Shown here: in pieces, positions 1 to 6,634 of the stretch
Numbering within the stretch: the stretch's first letter is position 1
Layout of the letters: every line of letters starts with the position of its first letter
From: Clostridia bacterium
GTDB lineage: Bacteria; Bacillota; Clostridia; Oscillospirales; CAG-272
DNA length: 7,572 nucleotides
Assembly: GCA_017453085.1 (NCBI GenBank)
Contig: JAFTKV010000291.1
Location: forward strand, 1-7,572
Reading direction: 5' to 3'
The notes under the pieces: generated by a model
What the model was told of the DNA's origin: nothing
The model's database searches: none
What the model saw: the letters and a program-made list of their open reading frames with translations, nothing else
Translations under genes and position numbers: made by a program

Positions 1-1694
1 AGCAGATTGGCAGAGCCAATCGTCACCTGATCCTGCCCCGAGGGGATGGTGCCGATGTCGCTTTCCTTGAGCAGAAGATTCAGAAGTCGCTGATACAGCA
101 CCGGATTTGCCGTCTCGTCGCCCGAGATGCAGACCAGCTGATCGATGGCATCCATCAGACAGTTCCAGACCTGCGTCTGGGTATCCGCCAGCGCACGGTC
201 GCCCCGACGGCGATTTGCCTCCGCAGAGGCCTCCAGCTTGTCGGGGATCTGCAGATCGCAGAGGAAGCGATAAAGTGCCTCCGACACCGAACGAACAGTG
301 GGACGGCTCCGAAAGGCCTCACAGAAGGTCGCCAGCGGCGGCACGAAGCGTGCCCGCAGATCGTTCAGCCGATCCAGCTTTTCCTGATCAGCATCGGTAA
401 ACTCCTCCACGAATCCCCGGGGATTCATATTCCAGGGAAGCTCGTCCCGCCAGCGTCTGCCTCGGATCTTCCACAGATAGGCGTACTCCTCCACGGGATC
501 GCATTCGTCGGGGGAGAGGTCGGTGAGATAGGTGCGCAGATAGGCGATCACGTCCTCGGTCTGCCAATCGTGGGCGGCAACGGCAAGGACGGCACTGACC
601 AGCCGAATCTCGGGCATGGTGGCAATATCCCGTCTGCGGGAGGTGTAATAAGGAATGCCGTAACGCTCCAGCGCGCTGTCCAGAATGCCGTCGTAGCGGT
701 CGGCAGAGCGGGCGATGATCGCAATCTCGCCGTAGCGTGCGCCCTCCCGCACCAGCTTTGCCACTCTTGCGGCGGCGGCATCCGCTTCTTCGAAAAGATC
801 GGCACACTCGTACAGCTCAATTGCCTCGGCGGCAGGCGGATCCTTGTGCTCCCCCCACAAATGGGTGGCCAGATAGGCAAGATCGGGGGATTCTGCCCGA
901 CGGCAGTCCTCCAGCATCGCCTCCCGCACCACGGGACAGCCTGCGCTTTCGGCGACGTTCAGAATATAGCGTTCTGCGGCGGCAGGCTTTTCAAACAGCC
1001 AGCCGTCTCCACCGGGCAGGCAGGGGATGGTCAGATAGACCTCTCTGCTCCCCACAAAGAGATGGCGGAGCAGATCCGCCTGCTGGGGGGTATAGCCGGC
1101 AAAGGAGTCGATGAAGACGGTCTTGCCTGCAAAAAAGTCGTTGCCTACCAACAGATCCGCCGCACGAGTCAGATCCTCCGCAGGATCGTCGTACTCGTGA
1201 TGGAGCATATGCTGATACAGCGATGCCACCGCCGCCAGATCCTCCACCTTTTGGCGGAGCACTCCGCCCAGTTGGGGGGCAACCTCCGTCAGGCGAGCGG
1301 GGGAGAGATTGTACAGGGTCATCTCGGTGATGGCAGAGGCAAACTGCTCTACCTTGCCCATATCGTCTGCACCGCCTGCTCCGCCCAAGGAGAGTGCAGG
1401 AGCCAGCTGTAACAGAGCCTTTCTGCACAGCAGCTTGCGGGCGCCCTTTCCGATGTAGCGGTAGCAAAGACCGCCGTAGGCACGGAAGATTTCGTTGCAA
1501 AGACGACGAAAACTGGTCACCTCCGCCAAAATGGCAGAGATGTCCAGTTCGCAAACGGTTCGTTCAGAGATGAGCACCTGTTGCTCGGGCACGAGAAGCA
1601 AACAGGGCTCTCCCCTGTCCGCAGTTTCTTTCATTTTTTGGAGCAGCAGCGTGGTCTTGCCGCTGCCCGCACGTCCGTATATCAAATGAAGCAT
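1..1694 (-). CDS. addB: AddB, ATP-dependent helicase/nuclease subunit B (N-terminal half, cut by left window edge)
   Basis: The reading frame is open from the ATG at 1694 to the window edge, giving about 564 residues with no stop. The AddB family is about 1,100-1,200 residues, so roughly half is present. Seen: a Walker A motif GRAGSGKTT at residues 7-15, directly after the start; LVPEQQ at about 34-39; a helicase-like block around IDSFAGYTPQQADLL (about 195-209); and YGEIAIIARSADRYDGIL followed by YGIPYYTSRRR (about 321-355), matching the UvrD-like inactivated-helicase fold of AddB. In the family, AddB with AddA resects double-strand ends and recognises Chi. The C-terminal nuclease and its iron-sulfur cysteines would lie off the left edge. 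An in-frame stop sits just upstream of this ATG. The ribosome-binding site is weak (AAGAAAG about 6 nt upstream) and lies beside a hairpin. No separate promoter is visible, so it is probably read from the topoisomerase gene upstream. addA may follow outside the window. Confidence 0.9.
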   Translation of the reverse strand, partial: MLHLIYGRAGSGKTTLLLQKMKETADRGEPCLLLVPEQQVLISERTVCELDISAILAEVTSFRRLCNEIFRAYGGLCYRYIGKGARKLLCRKALLQLAPALSLGGAGGADDMGKVEQFASAITEMTLYNLSPARLTEVAPQLGGVLRQKVEDLAAVASLYQHMLHHEYDDPAEDLTRAADLLVGNDFFAGKTVFIDSFAGYTPQQADLLRHLFVGSREVYLTIPCLPGGDGWLFEKPAAAERYILNVAESAGCPVVREAMLEDCRRAESPDLAYLATHLWGEHKDPPAAEAIELYECADLFEEADAAAARVAKLVREGARYGEIAIIARSADRYDGILDSALERYGIPYYTSRRRDIATMPEIRLVSAVLAVAAHDWQTEDVIAYLRTYLTDLSPDECDPVEEYAYLWKIRGRRWRDELPWNMNPRGFVEEFTDADQEKLDRLNDLRARFVPPLATFCEAFRSRPTVRSVSEALYRFLCDLQIPDKLEASAEANRRRGDRALADTQTQVWNCLMDAIDQLVCISGDETANPVLYQRLLNLLLKESDIGTIPSGQDQVTIGSANL

Positions 1695-1704
1695 AGGAAT
1701 CTTT

Positions 1705-1784
1705 CTTGAGGCTCTGCCTCAAACGTAGCCAAGAGCTCTGCCCTTGGATCCCGCCCGGGAGACTTTTGGATAATCTCCCGAGCA
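1705..1784 (-). other. Three consecutive stem-loops in the topoisomerase-addB intergenic leader
   Basis: The 106-bp gap between the two genes is almost filled by three hairpins, read here as minus-strand RNA. The first (1784 to 1752) has a stem of about 13 bp around GGGAGA/UCUCCC and a 7-nt loop. The second (1747 to 1729) pairs CCAAGGGC with GCUCUUGG across an AGA loop. The third (1723 to 1705) pairs UUUGAGGC with GCCUCAAG, again across an AGA loop, and ends about 10 nt before the addB start. Each stem closes fully only with G.U pairs in minus-strand RNA; on the plus strand the same positions are A-C mismatches. There is no U-tract, so this is not a standard terminator. It could be an RNA processing or stability element, a leader controlling addB translation, or a dispersed palindromic intergenic repeat. 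The structure is seen; the role is not known. Confidence 0.6.
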
Positions 1785-1800
1785 TCTTCAAAAACTACCA

Positions 1801-3804
1801 TTAAACGTCGATGTCCGCCAGATATTCCGAGCCGTGCTCGGCAATAAACTGCTTTCGACCCTCCAGATTATCACCCAGCAGGATGTCCATCAGCGCGGCG
1901 GTCTCCTTCGCCTCCGATTCGCAAACGCGGATCAGCCGACGGGAGGCGGGATTCATGGTGGTCTTCCACATCATCTCGGGCTCGTTTTCACCCAGACCCT
2001 TGGAGCGCTGGATGGTGTACTTCTTCTTGCCCTCCTCCAGCTTGGCGAGGATGTCTGCCCGCTCCTTTTCGTCGTAGGCGAAATAGGTGTCGTCCTTGGT
2101 GTTAATCTCGTACAGGGGAGATTCGGCGATATAAACCTTGCCGATCTTCAGAAGCGTGGGAAGCAGGCGATAGAAGAGGGTCAGCAGCAGCGCACGGATC
2201 TGATAGCCGTCCACGTCTGCGTCGGTGCAGATGATGATCTTGTCCCACTTCAGCGCATCCAGATCGAAGGGGGATACGTCCTTCTCACGGGTCTTCACCT
2301 CGGCACCGCAGCCGATGACCTTCAGAAGGTCGGTGATGATGTCGTTCTTGAAGATCTTATCGTAGGTGGAGTTGAGACAGTTCAGCGTCTTACCGCGGAC
2401 GGGGATGATCGCCTGGAACTCGGCGTTTCTGCCCAGCTTACAGGAGGTCATCGCAGAGTCGCCCTCCACGATGTACAGCTCGCGGCGGGTGGGATCCTTG
2501 GTGCGGCAGGCCACGAACTTCTCTACGCGGTTGGACATATCGGTATTGCCCGCCAGCTTCTTCTTCACGTCCAGACGGGTGGTCTCCGCCGCCTCACGGC
2601 TCCGCTTGTTGAGCAGAATCTGGTTTGCGATGCGCTCGGCATCCAAGGGATTCTCGGCGAAATAGACCTCCAGCTGCTGACGGAGGAACTCGGTCATGGC
2701 CGAGGCGATGAAGCTGTTGGTGATGGCCTTTTTGGTCTGGTTGGCGTAGCTGGTCGCGGTGGAGAAGCTGCTGCTCACCAGCACAAGGCTGTCCTCGATA
2801 TCCGCAAAGGTGACCTTGCTCTCATTTTTCTTGTATTTGTTATTGGTCTTCAGATACTTGTCGATCCCCGACACAAAGGCAGATCGGGTGGCTTTATCAG
2901 GGGAGCCGCCGTGCTCCAGCCAGCTGGAGTTGTGGTAATACTCAATGACCTCCGCAGAGTTGGAGAAGCAGAAGCCCACCTCCATCTTCAGCTTGTAGGC
3001 AGGCAGATCCTCACGGTCACGGCCGGAGGTCTCCTTCTGTGCGTAGTAGGGGGAGGTGATGGTCTTCTCGCCTGCCAGCTCGGTAACCCGATCCACGATG
3101 CCCTTTTCGTAGTAATACTCCACCTCTTCGAAGCCGTTGTCTCTCTCCAGGCGGAGATTGAAATGCAGACCTGCGTTGACCACAGCCTGCCGCTTCAGCG
3201 TTTCCACGAAGAAGTCCAGCGGGATGTCGATGGCCTTGAAGACCTCCAGGTCGGGCAACCAACGGATGATGGTGCCCCGCTTCTTTTCGGAGCTGCGCGG
3301 GATAGGCGTCACCGTCAGCTCGCCGTCGGGATTACCCTTTTTGAAGTGGATCTCGGACAGATTCTTGCCGTCGTAGGAGCGGACGGTCATATAGGCACTG
3401 GCATACTGGGTGGAGCAAGCGCCGAGGCCGTTAGTGCCCAGCGAGAATTGATACACCGCGCCTTCGTTGTTGTTCTCATACTTGCCGCCTGCGTACAGCT
3501 CACAGAAGATCAGATCCCAGTTCCAGCGTTTTTCCTTTTCATTGTAGCCCAGAGGCACGCCGCGCCCCGAGTCCTCCACTTCGATGGAATGATCCTTATA
3601 AACGGTGATGCGGATCACGTTGCCAAAGCCCTCGCGCGCTTCGTCGACGGAGTTGGAGAGGATCTCGAAAAACGCTTGCTCACAGCCGTCCAGACCGTCG
3701 GAGCCGAAGATGACCGCGGGACGCTTGCGCACACGATCTGCGCCCTTCAGCTGTTGAATACTCTGGTCGCCGTAAGCCTGCGGCGTTGCTTTTTTGGTTG
3801 CCAT
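1801..3804 (-). CDS. Divergent type IIA DNA topoisomerase B subunit (GyrB/ParE-like)
   Basis: The protein has 667 residues, close to Gram-positive GyrB/ParE (about 640-660) and without the large insertion of E. coli GyrB. Order of domains: GHKL ATPase (about 25-215), transducer (about 230-400), TOPRIM (about 442-560) and a C-terminal QR-KGLGE block (599-606). ATPase residues E47, N51 and D54 (EILSNSVDEA), D78 with GRGVP, and the transducer lysine in NQTKK (K358) are all present. Likely metal ligands are E447 (VEGDSA), D528 and D530 (DADVDG). Several normally invariant positions differ: GLHGVGA reads GTNGLGA, EGDSAGGSAK reads EGDSAMTSCK, QRYKGLGE reads QRSKGLGE. It should pair with a GyrA/ParC-like subunit to pass DNA duplexes, but none is adjacent. 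This resembles a second Clostridia topoisomerase rather than the housekeeping GyrB (inference). The start is supported by an AAGGAAGG ribosome-binding site 5 nt upstream and a strong promoter. Confidence 0.9.
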   Translation of the reverse strand: MATKKATPQAYGDQSIQQLKGADRVRKRPAVIFGSDGLDGCEQAFFEILSNSVDEAREGFGNVIRITVYKDHSIEVEDSGRGVPLGYNEKEKRWNWDLIFCELYAGGKYENNNEGAVYQFSLGTNGLGACSTQYASAYMTVRSYDGKNLSEIHFKKGNPDGELTVTPIPRSSEKKRGTIIRWLPDLEVFKAIDIPLDFFVETLKRQAVVNAGLHFNLRLERDNGFEEVEYYYEKGIVDRVTELAGEKTITSPYYAQKETSGRDREDLPAYKLKMEVGFCFSNSAEVIEYYHNSSWLEHGGSPDKATRSAFVSGIDKYLKTNNKYKKNESKVTFADIEDSLVLVSSSFSTATSYANQTKKAITNSFIASAMTEFLRQQLEVYFAENPLDAERIANQILLNKRSREAAETTRLDVKKKLAGNTDMSNRVEKFVACRTKDPTRRELYIVEGDSAMTSCKLGRNAEFQAIIPVRGKTLNCLNSTYDKIFKNDIITDLLKVIGCGAEVKTREKDVSPFDLDALKWDKIIICTDADVDGYQIRALLLTLFYRLLPTLLKIGKVYIAESPLYEINTKDDTYFAYDEKERADILAKLEEGKKKYTIQRSKGLGENEPEMMWKTTMNPASRRLIRVCESEAKETAALMDILLGDNLEGRKQFIAEHGSEYLADIDV

Positions 3805-3809
3805 AATGA

Positions 3810-3817
3810 CCTTCCTT
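3810..3817 (-). promoter_or_regulatory. Ribosome-binding site of the topoisomerase B gene
   Basis: AAGGAAGG on the minus strand, 5 nt before the ATG at 3804. It is a strong Shine-Dalgarno match and fixes the start codon. Confidence 0.85.
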
Positions 3818-3872
3818 GTTCTCGTAAATTCAATGGTTTTGCTATTTTGAGCATGATTCTGTTAACTAATCT

Positions 3873-3901
3873 ATTTTACCAAATAATCTTCGTTTTGTCA
3901 A
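3873..3901 (-). promoter_or_regulatory. Sigma-A promoter of the topoisomerase B gene
   Basis: On the minus strand, TTGACA (3901-3896), a 17-bp spacer and TAAAAT (3878-3873). The -35 box is perfect and the -10 box has one departure from TATAAT. Transcription would begin near 3866, giving a leader of about 60 nt before the ATG. It lies between the upstream terminator and the gene, so the topoisomerase starts a new transcription unit that probably includes addB. Confidence 0.85.
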
Positions 3902-3907
3902 GTCCAA

Positions 3908-3937
3908 ACTGCAGCAGTCATAACACTGCAACAGTCA
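3908..3937 (-). repeat. Two 13-bp direct repeats upstream of the -35 box, operator-like
   Basis: Minus-strand TGACTGTTGCAGT (3937-3925) and TGACTGCTGCAGT (3920-3908) differ at one base and start 17 bp apart. Each contains an 11-bp dyad of the form ACTG-NNN-CAGT. The nearer copy ends 6 bp upstream of the -35 box, a usual place for an activator or a repressor. No regulator gene is in the window. The repeats are seen; the regulatory role is inferred. Confidence 0.5.
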
Positions 3938-3967
3938 CAAAACGAAAACTCCCCGATAGGGGAGTTT
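3938..3967 (-). terminator. Rho-independent terminator after the lipoprotein gene
   Basis: A perfect 9-bp stem, AAACTCCCC with GGGGAGTTT (3967-3959 and 3954-3946), encloses a 4-nt loop (3958-3955) and is followed on the minus strand by the T-rich run TCGTTTTGT. It starts 9 nt after the lipoprotein stop codon and isolates that gene from the topoisomerase unit. Confidence 0.88.
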
Positions 3968-3976
3968 GGGTTGATA

Positions 3977-4405
3977 TTATTGTGCTTCGGTGACCATGGG
4001 CACCAGATCGCTCCAATCGGAGTCGTTATCATCCTTGCCCACCTGCAAAGAGTTTGCGGTAGTGGTCACGGGGACGGGTGCTTCGGTTTCGGGAGCCTTC
4101 TGCGTGGTGGTGGTCGTCGCAGGCTTCACCGGCTCGGCAGTGGTGGTCACCACCGGTGCATCGGTAGTCTTGGGCTCATCCACGGTGGTGATCACAACAG
4201 GAGATGGGGTCGTCGTAGGCTCCTTGGTAGTGGTCACAGGGCTGCCGCCGGACACCGTAGTGGTAGTCACGGGAGCAGCCTCCACAGTGGTTGCCACGGT
4301 AGTCGTCTCTGTCGAATCGGAATTTCCGCCACAGGCAACGATCCCAAAGGAAACTACAACCAAAAGCAGAAGTGCAAAAATCGTACTGAGTAAAACGCGC
4401 TTCAT
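3977..4405 (-). CDS. Small threonine-rich lipoprotein, function unknown
   Basis: The protein has 142 residues. A signal peptide has basic residues K2-R3, a hydrophobic core (about 9-23) and the lipobox IVAC, so C25 would be lipidated by Lgt and cut before by LspA, anchoring the protein outside the membrane. The mature part (118 residues) is low in complexity and over a quarter threonine, with repeated short units such as PVTTT, PVVTTT and ATTTTT broken by Pro, Glu and Lys. It ends in an acidic, less repetitive tail (DDNDSDWSDLVP, about 125-136). Thr/Pro-rich stretches of this kind often act as wall-spanning linkers and can be glycosylated, but no folded partner domain is present. An in-frame ATG at 4441 would add 12 residues; I chose 4405 because GAGGG lies 8 nt upstream and the mRNA probably starts near 4446. 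The gene has its own promoter and terminator. I do not recognise a family. Confidence 0.8.
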   Translation of the reverse strand: MKRVLLSTIFALLLLVVVSFGIVACGGNSDSTETTTVATTVEAAPVTTTTVSGGSPVTTTKEPTTTPSPVVITTVDEPKTTDAPVVTTTAEPVKPATTTTTQKAPETEAPVPVTTTANSLQVGKDDNDSDWSDLVPMVTEAQ

Positions 4406-4413
4406 CTGTTTAT

Positions 4414-4418
4414 CCCTC
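4414..4418 (-). promoter_or_regulatory. Ribosome-binding site that decides the lipoprotein start
   Basis: GAGGG on the minus strand, 8 nt before the ATG at 4405. The alternative upstream ATG at 4441 would have almost no leader and no Shine-Dalgarno sequence downstream of the predicted transcription start, so 4405 is preferred. Confidence 0.75.
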
Positions 4419-4424
4419 GCTAAC

Positions 4425-4442
4425 CATGGTAAATCCACCATG
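4425..4442 (-). other. Small hairpin at the 5' end of the lipoprotein mRNA
   Basis: CATGGT and ACCATG (6-bp arms, 6-nt loop) lie a few nucleotides after the predicted transcription start and just before the ribosome-binding site. A 5'-terminal hairpin can protect mRNA from decay. The stem is short, so this is only a possibility. Confidence 0.35.
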
Positions 4443-4452
4443 CTTTTTAGTC

Positions 4453-4481
4453 ATTATAACACGTTCCGTGCGATCTGTCAA
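4453..4481 (-). promoter_or_regulatory. Perfect-consensus sigma-A promoter of the lipoprotein gene
   Basis: Minus-strand TTGACA (4481-4476), exactly 17 bp, then TATAAT (4458-4453). Both boxes match consensus fully, so strong expression is expected unless repressed. The spacer carries the dyad CACG-GAA-CGTG (4470-4460), which could be an operator. Confidence 0.92.
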
Positions 4482-4495
4482 GAGTCGGAAGGGAC

Positions 4496-4536
4496 ATTTT
4501 CGAAAAACGGTGTGGATCGGTTAATTCTTCGAAAAT
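4496..4536. repeat. 9-bp inverted repeat straddling the prmA stop codon
   Basis: ATTTTCGAA (4496-4504) and TTCGAAAAT (4528-4536) are perfect complements separated by 23 bp that include the prmA stop. There is no run of T after the stem and the loop is long, so it is a poor terminator candidate. I see no better terminator after prmA, so some readthrough into the lipoprotein gene is possible. Confidence 0.35.
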
Positions 4537-5441
4537 ACCAGCACTTTCCAGTCGTTTTCGCTGCCCTCGTCGCAGAGGGTCAGTCCGTGGGCTTCCATCG
4601 CTTCCTTCACGTCCTGCCATCTGCCCTCGATGATACCGGAGCAGACCAGCTTGGCACCCACCTTCAGGTAATCGGCAATATTTTCGGACATACGGATGAG
4701 AATATCCGCCACGATATTCGCCATAGCGAAATCGTAGGGGCCTTTGGACAAATCCACACCTGCCAAGAGGTCCGACACGCCGCAGGTGAAGTTTTCCACG
4801 CCGTTATCCTTGGCGTTCTCGATCGCAACCCGAACGGCTACCGGATCAATATCGTAAGCGTTGGCGGATTTTGCGCCCAGCTTCAGCGCAAAGAGGGAGA
4901 GAATGCCGCTGCCCGTTCCCACGTCCAGCACGCGGGCGTCCTCGGGCATATGCTTTTCCACCATGGCACCACACAAACGGGTGGTCTCGTGAGTGCCGGT
5001 GCCAAACGCCATGCCGGGATCCATCAGGATGGTGACCTCCTCGGGCGCAGCCTCGTATTTCTGCCATGCGGGCACCACCACCAGTCGCTCACCGATGTGC
5101 ACGGGCTGATAGTACGCACGCCATGCGTTTGCCCAATCCTCCTCCTGCAAACCCTCGATGGTGATGTCGGTCTGCAGAGACAGAGCGGCAAAGCGATCTC
5201 TCAGAAAGGCAATGTATTCGGGATAATGCTTCTCCTCGGGCACGAAGATGCTGACCGCAGCCTTCTGCTTGTCCGCGTGGAGGATGCTGTCGTCGATGAG
5301 CTCGCCGTAAACCGACATGAGGTTCTCCTCAATATCGGAGTAGTCCTCGATCATCAAACCGTTATCCAGCATACACATTACTGCGGCGACCTCGTCCAGA
5401 TCCTTCCCGGCACAGGTGACCTTAATTTGCGTCCATTCCAT
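4521..5441 (-). CDS. prmA: Ribosomal protein L11 methyltransferase PrmA
   Basis: The protein has 306 residues, the usual length for PrmA (about 290-315). It transfers methyl groups from S-adenosylmethionine to amino groups of ribosomal protein L11 in the cytoplasm. Seen: an N-terminal L11-recognition domain (about 1-100); the PrmA signature DPGMAFGTGTHETT (141-154); SAM motif I VLDVGTGSGILS (171-182); the acidic end of strand 2, AYDIDP (195-200); and the NIVADIL motif (242-248), the N-I/P-P-Y-like active-site block in its PrmA form. The ATG at 5441 is preceded by AAAGG 9 nt upstream, which directly abuts the dnaJ stop. This 15-bp spacing suggests one transcript and coupled translation. dnaK-dnaJ-prmA is the normal Firmicutes order. 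The rsmE gene that follows prmA in B. subtilis and many relatives is absent here. Confidence 0.96.
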   Translation of the reverse strand: MEWTQIKVTCAGKDLDEVAAVMCMLDNGLMIEDYSDIEENLMSVYGELIDDSILHADKQKAAVSIFVPEEKHYPEYIAFLRDRFAALSLQTDITIEGLQEEDWANAWRAYYQPVHIGERLVVVPAWQKYEAAPEEVTILMDPGMAFGTGTHETTRLCGAMVEKHMPEDARVLDVGTGSGILSLFALKLGAKSANAYDIDPVAVRVAIENAKDNGVENFTCGVSDLLAGVDLSKGPYDFAMANIVADILIRMSENIADYLKVGAKLVCSGIIEGRWQDVKEAMEAHGLTLCDEGSENDWKVLVFSKN

Positions 5442-5456
5442 GGTTTTACGCCTTTC

Positions 5457-6575
5457 TTATTTTTTCTTTCTGCCGAAGAAGCCGCGCTTGTTCTCGAAGC
5501 TTTCACCCAGCTTCCGCAGGAGCTCCTTCTGCTCGCTGTTCAGATTTTTCGGTGTTTCCACCACGGTGCGGAAGATCAGATCGCCGGTACCCCTGCCGTT
5601 AACCTGACGGATACCCTTTCCGCGGAGAGTGAATCGGGTGTCGGTCTGAGTGCCTGCGGGGATCTTGTACTGGGTCGTACCTCCCTCCAGCACGGGAACC
5701 TCGATCTCTGCGCCCAGCGCAGCCTCGGTAAAGGTGATGGGCACGTCGCAGTAGACGTTGACGCCGTCCCGCTCAAAGAATGCGTGGGGACGAACGTGCA
5801 CGGTAATATACAGATTGCCTGCAGGACCGCCGTTTCTGCCCTCGGAGCCCTGACCGTTCAGACGGATCTGCTGACCGTCGTCGATGCCTGCTGGGATCGA
5901 CACCTCCAGCCGCTTGCGCAGGCGCACCATACCGGTGCCTCGGCAGTTGGAGCAGGGATTTTTGATGATCTTACCGGTGCCTCGGCAGTTGGGACAAGCC
6001 TTGGTGGTCTGCATTACACCCATAAAGGTCTGCTGCGTGACACGGATCTGTCCCTGTCCGTTACACTGGGGACAGGTCTCAGGGGAGCTGCCTGCTGCGG
6101 CACCGCTTCCCTTACAGTCGCCGCACTTTTCGATACGATTATAGGTAACCTCCTTCTTGCAGCCGAACACCGCCTCTTCGAAGGAGATGGTGACCTGCGC
6201 CTCCAGATCCTCCCCTCGGGTGGGACCGTTACGGCGTGCCTGCGAAGAGCCTCCACCGCCGAAGAAGCTGGAGAAAAGATCTCCCAGATCGCCGAAATCA
6301 GCGGAAAATCCGCCGAATCCGCCGCCACCCGCGCCCATATTGGGATCAACGCCTGCGTGGCCATACTGGTCGTAGCGAGCCTTCTTATCGGCATCCGACA
6401 GCACCTCGTAGGCCTCGTTCACTTCCTTGAAGCACTTTTCCGCCTCGGCGTCGCCGGGATGCAGGTCGGGGTGATATTGCTTGGCCATCTTGCGATAGGC
6501 CTTTTTGATCTCATCATCCGAGGCGCCTTTTTGAAGTCCCAGCACCTCGTAATAATCGCGTTTTGCTTCAGCCAT
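5457..6575 (-). CDS. dnaJ: Chaperone protein DnaJ (Hsp40)
   Basis: The protein has 372 residues, a full-length class I (type A) DnaJ. It delivers unfolded proteins to DnaK and stimulates its ATPase in the cytoplasm. Seen: the J-domain (6-71) with the catalytic HPD triad at 35-37; a Gly/Phe-rich linker (about 81-110); a zinc-finger domain with four CXXCXGXG repeats (C151/C154, C168/C171, C194/C197, C208/C211), all eight cysteines present; then the beta-sandwich substrate-binding domains (about 220-345) and a basic tail. The ATG at 6575 has a strong AAAGGAG ribosome-binding site 7 nt upstream. It is downstream of dnaK but separated by 267 bp holding a hairpin and a palindromic repeat. prmA follows closely. 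No clear separate promoter is visible before dnaJ, so it probably depends on readthrough from dnaK. Confidence 0.98.
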   Translation of the reverse strand: MAEAKRDYYEVLGLQKGASDDEIKKAYRKMAKQYHPDLHPGDAEAEKCFKEVNEAYEVLSDADKKARYDQYGHAGVDPNMGAGGGGFGGFSADFGDLGDLFSSFFGGGGSSQARRNGPTRGEDLEAQVTISFEEAVFGCKKEVTYNRIEKCGDCKGSGAAAGSSPETCPQCNGQGQIRVTQQTFMGVMQTTKACPNCRGTGKIIKNPCSNCRGTGMVRLRKRLEVSIPAGIDDGQQIRLNGQGSEGRNGGPAGNLYITVHVRPHAFFERDGVNVYCDVPITFTEAALGAEIEVPVLEGGTTQYKIPAGTQTDTRFTLRGKGIRQVNGRGTGDLIFRTVVETPKNLNSEQKELLRKLGESFENKRGFFGRKKK

Positions 6576-6634
6576 TGCTGTTCTCCTTTGTTTTCGTAGA
6601 ATGCTATGCGGGGGTGTAGATAAAATGGGGTTCG

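Noticed and set aside
570..1412. Plus-strand open frame of 280 codons opposite addB
   Set aside because: It lies fully antisense to addB, which carries a Walker A motif and family-like blocks. The plus-strand product shows no recognisable motif.
1834..3993. Plus-strand open frame of 719 codons opposite the topoisomerase gene
   Set aside because: It is a mirror of a conserved enzyme frame, has no plausible start site and shows a Val/Leu/Gly-rich composition typical of antisense translation.
3977..4405. Tandem repeats in the Thr-rich gene as a CRISPR-like or minisatellite array
   Set aside because: The repeats are short, irregular, in frame and explained by coding for PVTTT-like units.
4441..4441. 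Upstream in-frame ATG as the lipoprotein start (154 residues)
   Set aside because: It falls within a few nucleotides of the predicted transcription start, lacks a ribosome-binding site and puts 12 extra residues before a normal signal peptide.
4496..4536. Inverted repeat at the prmA end as a terminator
   Set aside because: The loop is 23 nt, the stem is AT-rich and no T-run follows; it is kept only as a repeat of unknown meaning.
3990..6599. Very long plus-strand open frame of 869 codons opposite the lipoprotein gene, prmA and dnaJ
   Set aside because: It is antisense to three well-supported genes. Its translation has no recognisable domain, and it stays open because the GC-rich minus-strand genes seldom use codons whose complement is a stop.
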